DNA of 16,591 bases from VRUE01 sp036557525 (lineage in GTDB: Bacteria > Actinomycetota > Thermoleophilia > Solirubrobacterales > 70-9). Of this stretch, positions 1 to 7,929 are shown one piece after another. A program made the position numbers and the translations under genes. The notes under the pieces are model-generated. The model was not told the origin of the DNA. It saw nothing but the letters and a program-made list of their open reading frames with translations, and ran no database searches. The DNA lies in assembly GCA_036557525.1 (NCBI GenBank), contig DATBHH010000032.1:1-16591 (forward strand), given 5' to 3'. The first letter of the stretch is position 1, and every line of letters begins with the position of its first letter.

Positions 1-1679
1 CCGTTGCGGAGGGTGATCGCGTGCGCCTCGTCGGGATCGGTGACGACCCAGTCGATCCGCAGGCGCAGGGCCCAGGCCCGCGGCCCGTCGACTCGGATCG
101 CCATCGCGTCGAGCAGCTGCGCGACGCTGAGGCGGGCGAGGAAGTCCGGCGGAGCGGTCGCGGTCGGCGTCCCCGAGACCCCCTCGCGGAGCTCCCTCGC
201 TCCGACCAGGAAGAAGTTGCGCCAGGTCGCGTTCCCGGCGCCGTACCCGAGCTGCTCGAGGGCCTCGGCCTGCAGCTCTCGGGCGGCGGCGTTCTCAGGG
301 TCGGCGAAGACGAGGTGGTTGGCGATCTCGGCGACCCAACGGTAGTCGCCGGCGTCGAAGGATTCGCGGGCCCTGGCGAGCGCCTGCTCCCCGCCACCCA
401 TCGAATCGACGTACCGCCTTGCCCGCTCCCGCGGCGGATGCTCCCAGAGGTGCGCCGGGTTGCCGTCGAACCAGCCCATGTAGCGCTGGTAGATCGCCTT
501 CACGTTGTGGCTGATCGAGCCGTAGAACTCGCGGCAGCGCCAGTCGCCGGCGAGGGCGGGGGGGAGCTCGATCTCCTCCGCGATCTCGGGGCCGGTGAGC
601 CCGCGGTTGAGCAGCCGCAGGGTCTGGTCGTGGAGGTATGCGTAGAGGTCGCGCTGCCTCCTCAACAGCTCGACGATCTCGGCGCTTCCCCAACAGGGCC
701 AGTTGTGGCCGGCGAGGAGCACCTCCGAGCGGCCACCGAACAGCTCGATCGCGTCGTCGAGGTGGCGGGCCCAGACCCGCGCGTCGCGGACGAGGGCGCC
801 GCGAAGGGTGAGGAGGTTGTGCATCGAGCAGACCGCGTTGTCGGCGACGCAGAGGGCGTCGCGGTCGGGCAGGTGGAAGTTCATCGCCGCCGGCGCCTCG
901 GCCCCGGGGGTCAGCTGGAACGCGATCCGGATCCCGTCGACCGTCTCCTCCTGACCGGTGGCGGCGATGTCGACCGTCGGCGGGACAAGGGTGATCGTCC
1001 CCAGCGAGATGGTCTGCCCGAGGCCGGAGGTCAGCTGGCCGTCCGGCCCGCGCTCGAGCAGGGCCCCGTACATGTAGCCGGCGCGGCGCGCCATCGCCGG
1101 TCCGGCGTAGACGTTCTCGCTGACCGCGTGTCCGAGGAACCCGGCTGGGGCGAGGACCGGGACCCGGCCCGACTCGACGTCCTCCTCGGCGACGACGCCG
1201 CGGGCGCCGCCGAAGTGGTCGACATGGCTGTGCGTGTAGAGCAGGCCGGTTACGGGCCGCTCGCCGCGGTGCTCGCGATAGAGGGCGAGCGCCGCCGCGG
1301 CGGTCTCCGCCGTGACCAGCGGGTCGACGACGAGTACCCCCCTCTCGCCCTCGATCACGTGCATGTTCGAGAGATCGAAGCCGCGCAGCTGGTAGACGCC
1401 CGGAGCGAGCTCGAACAGGCCGGCGATGCGATTGAGGCGCGCCTGATGCCAGAGCGCCGGGTGCGCGGTGGCGGGCGGTTCGGCGTCGAGGAAGGCGTAC
1501 GAGGAGAGCTCCCAGACCCTGCGCCCGCCCTCGCCCTCGACCACGGGAGGGTCGAACGCGGCGACGAGGCCCCTGGTCGCGACCGCCAGCTCCGCGGCAG
1601 CAGCGTTCGCGACGCCGTCGGCCGCGGCGCGGTTGCGCGCCGCCGTCGGCTCCGTCGCGGGCCTGCGGCCGGCCCCCAT
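1..1679 (-). CDS. Alkyl sulfatase, SdsA/BDS1-type metallo-beta-lactamase fold (3' end outside window)
   Basis: Zinc enzyme that hydrolyses primary alkyl sulfate esters (SDS-like) to alcohol and sulfate. I translated 559 codons from the ATG at 1679. The metal motif HSHVDH is at residues 150-155 and a later ligand-type His lies in AGHNWP (H325). The region around NAVCSMHNLLTLRG matches the family. Next comes the alkyl-sulfatase dimerisation domain, which includes YQRYMGWFDGNPAHLW. The last residues seen (DPDEAHAITLRN) belong to the C-terminal SCP2-like domain. Family members are about 620-660 residues, so roughly 60-100 residues lie beyond base 1. The start is supported by GGAGG 5-9 bases upstream. 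It lies 1 base after the stop of the hydroxyacyl-CoA dehydrogenase, so the two are probably cotranscribed. No signal peptide is evident at the N-terminus, unlike secreted SdsA1. The family call is firm; the true substrate is unknown. Confidence 0.93.
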   Translation of the reverse strand, partial: MGAGRRPATEPTAARNRAAADGVANAAAAELAVATRGLVAAFDPPVVEGEGGRRVWELSSYAFLDAEPPATAHPALWHQARLNRIAGLFELAPGVYQLRGFDLSNMHVIEGERGVLVVDPLVTAETAAAALALYREHRGERPVTGLLYTHSHVDHFGGARGVVAEEDVESGRVPVLAPAGFLGHAVSENVYAGPAMARRAGYMYGALLERGPDGQLTSGLGQTISLGTITLVPPTVDIAATGQEETVDGIRIAFQLTPGAEAPAAMNFHLPDRDALCVADNAVCSMHNLLTLRGALVRDARVWARHLDDAIELFGGRSEVLLAGHNWPCWGSAEIVELLRRQRDLYAYLHDQTLRLLNRGLTGPEIAEEIELPPALAGDWRCREFYGSISHNVKAIYQRYMGWFDGNPAHLWEHPPRERARRYVDSMGGGEQALARARESFDAGDYRWVAEIANHLVFADPENAAARELQAEALEQLGYGAGNATWRNFFLVGARELREGVSGTPTATAPPDFLARLSVAQLLDAMAIRVDGPRAWALRLRIDWVVTDPDEAHAITLRN

Positions 1680-1680
1680 C

Positions 1681-2874
1681 TCAGCCCTCCGCCGCCGCGG
1701 CCAGGCTCGGCGCCGGGATGTAGGCGTCGCCGTGTTCCTCGCGCAATCGCTCGAGCAGGCTGAGAGCCGCGCCCGGGCCGATCAGCCGGGTGATCTCGAC
1801 CGGCCCGAGCGGCCAGTTGAAGCCGAGCCGCATCGCGGTGTCCATGTCCGCGGGCGTCCCGACCTCTTCTTCGCGCGCGAAGGCGGTCTCGTTGGCGATC
1901 TGGGCGAAGAGGCGGGGGAGGATCTTGCTGGCCGCGGGGTCGATTCGGGTCAGCTCGCCGGGGTCGAGGGTCGGCGCCTCGATGCCGAGGTCGGGATCGT
2001 CGGGGCGGTGGCGCCCGTCGCCGTAGCGGTAGAAGCCCTCGCCGCTCTTGCGGCCGAGCCGGCCGGCCGCGACCATCTCCGCCTGGATCGGGCTCGGCCG
2101 CCAGCGCTCGGGCCGGCCTCCCTGCTCGTAGAACGAGCGGGCGACGCTGAGGTTGACGTCGAGGCCGATCAGGTCGATCAGCTCGAACGGGCCCATCCGG
2201 AAGCCGCCGCCGAGACGGCAGACGCGGTCGATCGTCGCGGCGTCGGCGACGCCGTCGCCGAGCATCCGCAGCGACTCGAGCGAGAACGGGCGGGCGAGGC
2301 GGTTGGCGATGAAGCCGGGGCTGTCCTTGGCGCGGATCGGAGTCCGCCGCATCCGCTCGACGGCCTCGGTCGCAGCCTCGAGCGCCGCCGCGGAGGAGTC
2401 ATCGGTGGCGACGACCTCGACCAGCCGCATCCTCGTCGGCGGGTTGAAGAAGTGCATCCCGACGACGCGCTCGGGCCCGGGCGTCCGCGCGGCGATGTCG
2501 GCGACCCGCAGCGAGGAGGTGTTCGAGGCGAGGATCGCCTCCGGGCCGCAGGCCGCGGCGAGCTCCGCGAACAGTCCCTGCTTGAGGTCGAGGCGCTCCG
2601 GAGCCGCCTCGATGACGAGATCGCAGCCTTCGAGGCCGTCAATCCCGGCGACGGTGGACAGCAGGCCGCCGGCCCGATCCGCGTCCGCCTCGCTCCAGCC
2701 CTTCCCGGCGCCCTTCGCCAGCGCCGTCGACGCCGTCTCCTGCGCCCGCCCGAGGGCCTCGGGGTCGGGGTCGTGGATCCGGGTCGGGTAGCCGCCGAGG
2801 CAGGCCATCGCGGCGATCCCGCTCCCCATCGTGCCGGCGCCGACGACGCCGACCGCGTCGACCCGACCAATCAA
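1681..2874 (-). CDS. 3-hydroxyacyl-CoA dehydrogenase (PaaH/FadB2-like) with two C-terminal domains
   Basis: NAD-dependent oxidation of 3-hydroxyacyl-CoA to 3-oxoacyl-CoA, the third beta-oxidation step. The 397-residue product has an N-terminal Rossmann motif GAGTMG (residues 12-17). The family active-site segment is GMHFFNPP with H141, and E153 follows in LVEVV. The first 3HCDH C-terminal domain follows (GFIANRL through GPFELIDLIGLD). A second, shorter copy lies near the end (GFNWPLGPVEITRLIG), so the protein is longer than the usual 280-residue single-domain form. The only usable start before the Rossmann strand is TTG at 2874. It overlaps the TGA of the preceding micro-ORF as TTGA and has no convincing ribosome site, so reinitiation after the micro-ORF is likely. 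It sits between the hydratase and the alkyl sulfatase. Chain length and dicarboxyl preference cannot be read from the sequence. Confidence 0.93.
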   Translation of the reverse strand: MIGRVDAVGVVGAGTMGSGIAAMACLGGYPTRIHDPDPEALGRAQETASTALAKGAGKGWSEADADRAGGLLSTVAGIDGLEGCDLVIEAAPERLDLKQGLFAELAAACGPEAILASNTSSLRVADIAARTPGPERVVGMHFFNPPTRMRLVEVVATDDSSAAALEAATEAVERMRRTPIRAKDSPGFIANRLARPFSLESLRMLGDGVADAATIDRVCRLGGGFRMGPFELIDLIGLDVNLSVARSFYEQGGRPERWRPSPIQAEMVAAGRLGRKSGEGFYRYGDGRHRPDDPDLGIEAPTLDPGELTRIDPAASKILPRLFAQIANETAFAREEEVGTPADMDTAMRLGFNWPLGPVEITRLIGPGAALSLLERLREEHGDAYIPAPSLAAAAEG

Positions 2875-2936
2875 TTTTCGCGCTTCGCTCGCTGCGCGAG
2901 GAGAAAGAGACGCACGCTTGCTCGCTCCACGCTCAT
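2871..2936 (-). CDS. Repeat-encoded micro-ORF, 21 codons, bridging hydratase and dehydrogenase
   Basis: This is an open frame of 21 codons. Its ATG overlaps the TGA of the enoyl-CoA hydratase (ATGA, 2936-2933). Its own TGA overlaps the TTG start of the next gene (TTGA, 2874-2871). The peptide opens MSVERASV, has a hydrophobic centre RLFLL and closes with basic AQRAKR plus two residues. The same pattern recurs in two micro-ORFs at 10359-10498, with a shorter relative at 3703-3771. The peptide would be a cationic amphipathic helix. It may be a functional peptide, or only a translated linker that keeps ribosomes moving into the next gene. No known family is recognised. Confidence 0.5.
   Translation of the reverse strand: MSVERASVRLFLLAQRAKREN
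2875..2936 (-). repeat. Interspersed junction repeat unit, copy 1 (62 bp)
   Basis: A single copy of the repeat seen in tandem at 10363-10498. The most conserved block, 2878-2899, is identical over 22 bp in all three close copies. It contains an inverted repeat, TCGCGC (2878-2883) and GCGCGA (2894-2899), around a 10-base loop. The left part of the unit, as read on the minus strand, starts ATGAGCG and contains GAGCGAGC. It fills the whole gap between the hydratase stop and the dehydrogenase start and nothing else is there. Confidence 0.8.
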
Positions 2937-3706
2937 CGCCCCTCGAACTTCGGCTCCCGCTTCTCGAGGAAGGCCCTCATGCCCTCGACCCGGTCCTCGG
3001 TCGCCATCGCCAGCTCGTAAAGGCGGCGCTCGGTCTCGATCCCCGCCGAGAGCGCCGTCTCCTCGGCCGCGAGGACGGCCTGCTTCGCCAGGCGCACCGC
3101 GATCGGCGGCCGCGCGGCGACGGTGCGGGCAAGCTCGAGGGCCTCCTCGAGCCAGCCACCTCCCTCGACGACCCTGTTGACGAGGCCCAGCCGCTGCCCC
3201 GTCGCGGCGTCGAAGCGGCGGCCGGTGAGGACGTACTCCATCGCCAGCTGCTTGCCGGCGGTGCGGGCGATCCGCTGCGTGCCACCGCCGCCGGGGATGA
3301 TCCCGAGGGTGATCTCGGGCTGGCCGAATCGGGCGCCCTCGGAGGCGACGATCATGTCGCAGGCGAGCGCCAGCTCGCAGCCGCCGCCGAGCGCGTAGCC
3401 GGAGACGGCGGCGACCAGCGGGGTCCTGATCGCCGCGAGCCGGCGCCAGAACGAGGCGGCCGGGTGGCGGAGCGCCTCCTCGAAGGTCCGCTCGCTCATT
3501 GCCCGGATGTCGGCGCCGGCGGCGAAGACCTCCTCGGAGCCGGCGATCACGACGCAGCGGACCTCGGGGTCGGGATCGATCCGCTCGAGCTCGGAGGCGA
3601 TCTCCTCCATCATCTCCGGCGAGAGCGCGTTGCGCGCCTCGGGCCGGTTCAGCCGCAGCAGCCCGACGCCGAACTCGTCGGTGCTCATCTGAATCAGCTC
3701 GCTCAC
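2933..3706 (-). CDS. Enoyl-CoA hydratase/isomerase (crotonase family, PaaF-like)
   Basis: Hydrates trans-2-enoyl-CoA to 3-hydroxyacyl-CoA, the second step of beta-oxidation. The 257 residues are typical in length for a crotonase. Visible motifs are NRPEARNALS near the start, the oxyanion-hole segment AAGADIRAM (about 62-70) and GYALGGGCELALACD. FGQPEITLGIIPGGGGTQR follows. Both catalytic glutamates of true hydratases are present, E111 in GGCE and E131 in QPE, which favours hydratase over pure isomerase. The chosen start is GTG at 3706, which overlaps the stop of the upstream micro-ORF as GTGA. An internal ATG lies six codons in. Between acyl-CoA dehydrogenase and hydroxyacyl-CoA dehydrogenase genes, it completes the oxidation module. 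Confidence 0.94.
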   Translation of the reverse strand: MSELIQMSTDEFGVGLLRLNRPEARNALSPEMMEEIASELERIDPDPEVRCVVIAGSEEVFAAGADIRAMSERTFEEALRHPAASFWRRLAAIRTPLVAAVSGYALGGGCELALACDMIVASEGARFGQPEITLGIIPGGGGTQRIARTAGKQLAMEYVLTGRRFDAATGQRLGLVNRVVEGGGWLEEALELARTVAARPPIAVRLAKQAVLAAEETALSAGIETERRLYELAMATEDRVEGMRAFLEKREPKFEGR

Positions 3707-3783
3707 TCGGCCTCCAGGTAAATGATCGGCCTCGTTCGCTTCGCGGGAATCAGACCGTGACGCTCGCTCACTCGGCCTCCAGG
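3697..3783. repeat. 22-bp direct duplication flanking a junction insert
   Basis: The stretch 3697-3718 is repeated exactly at 3762-3783, a spacing of 65. It reads GCTCGCTCACTC followed by GGCCTCCAGG on the plus strand and spans the old acyl-CoA dehydrogenase stop and hydratase start. The 43 bp between the copies (3719-3761) include GATCGGCCTCGTTCGCTTCG. This loosely matches the conserved block of the other repeat units. The layout resembles a target duplication around an inserted element, or a tandem duplication that later diverged. Confidence 0.8.
3703..3771 (-). CDS. Micro-ORF of 22 codons bridging acyl-CoA dehydrogenase and hydratase
   Basis: The frame begins with GTG overlapping the acyl-CoA dehydrogenase TGA (GTGA, 3771-3768). 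It ends with TGA overlapping the GTG of the hydratase (GTGA, 3706-3703). The peptide opens MSERHGLIPAKRTRP and ends YLEAE. The ending copies the last residues of the acyl-CoA dehydrogenase (PLEAE), and the first three residues copy the start of the hydratase (MSE), because of a 22-bp duplication. The ER, hydrophobic and AKR order resembles the other micro-ORFs, so I place it as a divergent or second subfamily. Whether the peptide has a function is unknown. Confidence 0.42.
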   Translation of the reverse strand: MSERHGLIPAKRTRPIIYLEAE

Positions 3784-4937
3784 GGAGTCATGGCATTTAT
3801 CCCGGTGACCGCGCGGCCGATGATCAGCTTCTGGATCTGCGAGGTCCCCTCGTAGAGGGTCGTGACGCGGGCGTCGCGGAGGTAACGCTCGACCGGGTAG
3901 TCGTCGACGTAGCCGGAGCCGCCGTGGACCTGGATCGCGAGGTTCGCGCACTCGACCGCGGCCTCGGTCGCGTGCAGCTTCGCGACCGAGGTCTCGAGGG
4001 TGTTCGGCTTGCCTTCGTCCTTGAGCGCGCCGGCGCGGAGGACCAGCATCCGCGAGGCGTCGCGCTTGAGGATCATGTCGGCGATCATCTCCTGGACCAG
4101 CTGGAAGCGGGCCAGCGGCACCCCGAACTGCCTGCGCTCCTTGGCGTAGGCGACCGAGGCGTCGACGCACCCGTCGCAGATCCCGACGCAACCGGCGGCG
4201 ACGCTGTAGCGGCCGTTGTCGAGTGCGCTCATCGCGACCTTGAAGCCGTCGCCGATCTCGCCGAGCATCGCGTCGTCGCCGACCTCGACCTCGTCGAGCG
4301 CGAGCTCGGCCGTGTCGGATGAGCGCAGCCCGAGCTTGCCGTGGATCTCCTGGCTCGAGAAGCCGGCGCTCTCGGTCGGCACCAGGAAGCAGGCGAGCCC
4401 GCGGTGTTTCTTGGCGGGGTCGGTCTGGGCGAAGATCAGCGCGACCTCGGCGACGTTGCCGAGCGAGATCCACATCTTCTGGCCGCTGATCGACCAGCCG
4501 GAGTCGGTCCTGGTCGCCCGCGTTCGCAGGTTGGCGGCGTCCGATCCGGTGTCCGGCTCGGTCAGCCCGAAGCACCCGAGCGCCTCGCCCGAGCAGAGGC
4601 GCGGCAGCCAGCGCTGCTTCTGCTCCTCGCTGCCCCAGCGCTCGATCGAGCCGGCGACCAGCGAGGTCTGGACCGAGACGACGGTGCGGGCAGAGGAGTC
4701 GGCCCGCCCGACCTGCTCGACGATCAGCCCGTAGCCGATGTAGTCGAGGCCGCGGCCGCCGTATTTCTCGGCCACCGGCGCCCCGAGGTAGCCGACCTCG
4801 CCGAGCTTCCCCGCCAGTTCGCGGTCGAAGCGGGCGGCGCGGTCGTTCTCGCGGACCCTGGGGGCGATCTCGCGGTCGGCGAATTCGCGCGCCGCCTCGG
4901 AGATCAGTCGCTGCTCGTCGCTCAGCTTGAAGTCCAT
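3768..4937 (-). CDS. Acyl-CoA dehydrogenase (FAD-dependent)
   Basis: Catalyses alpha,beta-dehydrogenation of acyl-CoA with FAD and passes electrons to ETF, the first beta-oxidation step. The 389 residues are the standard family length. Visible are the N-terminal helical domain, the signature GCFGLTEPDTGSDA (about 121-134), SGQKMWIS in the beta domain, YAKERRQFG, and QVHGGSGYV followed by ERYLRDAR. The catalytic base is E363 in LYEGTSQIQ, the position used by short-chain, butyryl and medium-chain types rather than isovaleryl. The frame stays open far upstream to 5792. The start at 4937 is chosen because MDFKLSDEQ matches family N-termini, it has AGAGG just upstream, and the frame beyond it overlaps the aminotransferase. 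There is a 35-base gap to that gene. Substrate chain length is not predictable. Confidence 0.95.
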   Translation of the reverse strand: MDFKLSDEQRLISEAAREFADREIAPRVRENDRAARFDRELAGKLGEVGYLGAPVAEKYGGRGLDYIGYGLIVEQVGRADSSARTVVSVQTSLVAGSIERWGSEEQKQRWLPRLCSGEALGCFGLTEPDTGSDAANLRTRATRTDSGWSISGQKMWISLGNVAEVALIFAQTDPAKKHRGLACFLVPTESAGFSSQEIHGKLGLRSSDTAELALDEVEVGDDAMLGEIGDGFKVAMSALDNGRYSVAAGCVGICDGCVDASVAYAKERRQFGVPLARFQLVQEMIADMILKRDASRMLVLRAGALKDEGKPNTLETSVAKLHATEAAVECANLAIQVHGGSGYVDDYPVERYLRDARVTTLYEGTSQIQKLIIGRAVTGINAMTPLEAE

Positions 4938-4972
4938 CTCACCTCTGCTCTTTCGTCGTCTTGCGGATCGGG

Positions 4973-5758
4973 TCAGAGCTCCCTGCCGAGAGTCTCCTGG
5001 AATGCCTCTTCGGCCTCGCCTGTGCGCGGGCCGGGGGCGGCGGGCAGCGCCGCGCCGTCGATCGCGGCGACCGCCTGGATCTCCCGCGTCGTCGAGGCGA
5101 GGAACGCCTCGTGAGCGGCGCGGAGGTCGGCGACCGGCCAGGCGCCCTCCTCGACCTTCAGCGCCTTCACCAGGCGGTCGCGGGTGATCGATTCCAGCAC
5201 CCCGTTGTCGAGCGCCGGTGTCCGCAGCCCGCCCTGCGGCGAGACCCAGAAGATCGAAGAGGTCGGCGGCTCCAGCACGGTTCCGTCGGGCTGGACGAGC
5301 ACCGCCTCGTCGGCTCCCTGCGCCTGCGCCAGCCTGGTCGCCTGCATGTTGGCCGCGTAGGAGAGCGACTTGACGCCGTTGAGGATCACGGTCGGGCAGT
5401 AGGTGACGGTGGCGACCCGAACGGTGTCGAGGTGCTCGGGGATCGTCTCCGTCGCCGCGATCCGGCGGCCGCCGCGGGTTACGATCAGCCGCAGTTGGCC
5501 GTCGAGCTCGCCCGCCTCGGCGAGCAGGGCGTCGATCTCCCGCTCGAGCGCCCCGCGGTCGAACTCGAGCTCGATCGCGGTCGCGGAGCGATCGAGACGG
5601 TCGAGGTGGTCGCCGAGCGCGAACGGGCGCCCGTGGTAGAGGCGGATCACCTCGAAGGCGCCGTCGCCGCGGTAGAGGCCGTCGTCCTGGAGCGGGATCG
5701 TCGCCTCCGCGGTCGGGGTGATCGCCCCGTCGACGCTTGCCAGTTCGTCCCCAGTCAT
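4973..5758 (-). CDS. Class IV PLP-dependent aminotransferase / aminodeoxychorismate lyase-like
   Basis: A fold-type IV PLP enzyme of 261 residues, shorter than IlvE (about 300) and close to 4-amino-4-deoxychorismate lyase. The PLP lysine is K130 in NGVKSLSYAANMQA. The family glutamate is E163 in GTVLEPPTSSIF, where the usual Asn before the hydrophobic-Phe pair is Ser. The N-terminal segment LYRGDGAFEVIRLYHGRPFALGDHLDRL is diagnostic for the fold. It could be a branched-chain or D-amino-acid aminotransferase, or the lyase of folate synthesis; the sequence does not decide. It heads the beta-oxidation operon, which is unexpected for folate synthesis. No ribosome site is visible at the ATG; a TAGCCT box sits 9 bases upstream, suggesting a leaderless message. 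Confidence 0.88.
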   Translation of the reverse strand: MTGDELASVDGAITPTAEATIPLQDDGLYRGDGAFEVIRLYHGRPFALGDHLDRLDRSATAIELEFDRGALEREIDALLAEAGELDGQLRLIVTRGGRRIAATETIPEHLDTVRVATVTYCPTVILNGVKSLSYAANMQATRLAQAQGADEAVLVQPDGTVLEPPTSSIFWVSPQGGLRTPALDNGVLESITRDRLVKALKVEEGAWPVADLRAAHEAFLASTTREIQAVAAIDGAALPAAPGPRTGEAEEAFQETLGREL

Positions 5759-5767
5759 GCGCGGGCG

Positions 5768-5773
5768 AGGCTA
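5768..5773 (-). promoter_or_regulatory. Putative -10 box (TAGCCT) of the aminotransferase operon
   Basis: TAGCCT on the minus strand, 9 bases before the ATG at 5758. It lies in the 73-base gap after the thiolase. The spacing places transcription start at or close to the ATG. No convincing -35 is seen. The box-to-start pattern recurs at other operon heads in this window. Confidence 0.45.
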
Positions 5774-5831
5774 CCTCAGGCCAGCCCGCCACGTTCTACA
5801 TGCAATGGATGGAGAAGATGCGGTTTTGCTG

Positions 5832-7037
<1,206 letters not shown>

Positions 7038-7049
7038 CGGGGGGAACCG

Positions 7050-7055
7050 TATCTA
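7050..7055. promoter_or_regulatory. Shared divergent -10 box (TATCTA / TAGATA)
   Basis: Only 28 bases separate the divergent ATGs at 7037 and 7066. TATCTA on plus lies 10 bases before 7066, and its complement TAGATA lies 12 bases before 7037. One hexamer could serve both directions, giving mutually exclusive or alternating initiation. No ribosome site is visible for either gene. Confidence 0.45.
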
Positions 7056-7065
7056 TCCTCTGGGC

Positions 7066-7359
7066 ATGGGTTTCGTCCTCGGCACGATCGCCCTGCTTCT
7101 CTCGCTGGTGTTGATCATTGTCTTCGTCGCGCATGTGAGCCAGCGCCGCGACGTCGAGCTCGTCGACTGGAAGCCGACCCGCTCGCCCGAGGTCGAGGCC
7201 CAGAACGAAATCGACGACGTCCGCCAGATGGTCGAGGCCCAGAATGAGATGCGGCGCCGCCGCGGCGCTCCCGAGCTCGACGAGGACCGACTCCGCGCCG
7301 AGGTCGAGGAGGAAGAGCTGGAGCGCCTTCGCCGCGGCGACCGGTTCCGGCCCGACTGA
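7066..7359 (+). CDS. Small single-pass membrane protein with acidic/basic helical tail
   Basis: Unrecognised protein of 97 residues. Residues 3-24 form one hydrophobic segment (VLGTIALLLSLVLIIVFVAHV). A charged, probably alpha-helical tail rich in Glu and Arg follows. The hexapeptide VEAQNE occurs twice, at 43-48 and 56-61, 13 residues apart, and EVEEEELERLRR near the end could be coiled coil. The likely topology is N-terminal anchor with cytoplasmic tail, given the Arg pair directly after the membrane segment. The frame is open back to 7003 over the thiolase start, but ATG 7066 is preferred because the hydrophobic segment begins there and a -10-like box is 10 bases upstream. It is 2 bases from the next gene, so probably an operon. 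Function unknown. Confidence 0.75.
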   Translation: MGFVLGTIALLLSLVLIIVFVAHVSQRRDVELVDWKPTRSPEVEAQNEIDDVRQMVEAQNEMRRRRGAPELDEDRLRAEVEEEELERLRRGDRFRPD

Positions 7360-7361
7360 GC

Positions 7362-7841
7362 GTGGCCCGGGCGTTGATCGTCGGCTGCGGCTGCCGCGGG
7401 CGGATGCTCGGCGGGCGGCTCCTGGACGACGGCTGGGCCGTTCGCGGGACGAGTCGCCGCGACGAGGGTTTGGCGGCGATCCGCGACGCCGGGATCGAGG
7501 CGGCGATCGCCGACCCGCTGTGGCCGGGGACCGTCCTCGGCCTCGTCGCCGACGTCACCCTGGTTCTCTGGCTGCTCGGCTCCACCGGACCCGGCCGAGA
7601 GGAGCTCCACGGCGAGCGGCTCGAGCGGCTGCTGGAACGCCTGGTCGACACCCCGGTCCGCGGCTTCCTCTACGAGGCGGCGGGGTCGGCCGGCGTCGAC
7701 GCGCTCGCCGCCGGGAGGCGCGCGGTCGAGGTCGCGGCGGCAAGGTGGCGGATCCCGGCCGAGGTGGTCGTGGCCGATCCCTCGGATCCCCCGTCCTGGG
7801 CGACGGAGATGGAGGCGGCGTGCAGACGTCTGGTGAGCTGA
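7362..7841 (+). CDS. Short NAD(P)-binding Rossmann-fold protein
   Basis: 159 residues starting at GTG, 2 bases after the preceding stop. The N-terminus ALIVGCGCRGRMLGGRLLDDGW is a Rossmann beta-alpha-beta with a glycine-rich loop (GCGCRG). TSRRDEG at the end of the second strand resembles an NADP-type site, as in short sugar-epimerase-like proteins. VTLVLWLLGS and FLYEAAGSAGVD match the following strands. It is about half the length of a full epimerase, with no YxxxK active-site pair seen, so a catalytic role is uncertain. It may be a binding or regulatory protein. It pairs with the small membrane protein upstream. Confidence 0.7.
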   Translation: MARALIVGCGCRGRMLGGRLLDDGWAVRGTSRRDEGLAAIRDAGIEAAIADPLWPGTVLGLVADVTLVLWLLGSTGPGREELHGERLERLLERLVDTPVRGFLYEAAGSAGVDALAAGRRAVEVAAARWRIPAEVVVADPSDPPSWATEMEAACRRLVS

Positions 7842-7868
7842 GCCCTCACGCCGGCGACGTCAAAGGTC

Positions 7869-7874
7869 TAAACT
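7869..7874 (+). promoter_or_regulatory. Possible -10 box (TAAACT) for the peroxiredoxin
   Basis: TAAACT in the 88-base gap upstream of the peroxiredoxin, followed by GGATAAGGATTC, a short near-direct repeat that could be part of an operator. It gives a leader of about 50 bases before the chosen ATG at 7930, unlike most operon heads here. Support is weak. Confidence 0.25.
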
Positions 7875-7929
7875 CGGATAAGGATTCAGGTGAATGGCTG
7901 AAACCGCAGCGGAAGGAGCAAGGAAACCG

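Noticed and set aside
21..1763. Long open frame on the plus strand opposite the alkyl sulfatase
   Set aside because: Composition is Arg/Gly/Asp-rich with no motif, while the minus strand gives a clear alkyl sulfatase. It is an antisense shadow of high-GC coding DNA.
3768..5792. 674-codon reading of the acyl-CoA dehydrogenase frame as a fusion protein
   Set aside because: The upstream half overlaps the well-supported aminotransferase in another frame and has no domain. The family N-terminus begins at 4937.
7894..7929. Upstream ATG start of the peroxiredoxin adding 12 residues
   Set aside because: The extra residues do not match Prx6 N-termini, and the ribosome site AAGGAG/AAGGA is placed for ATG 7930.
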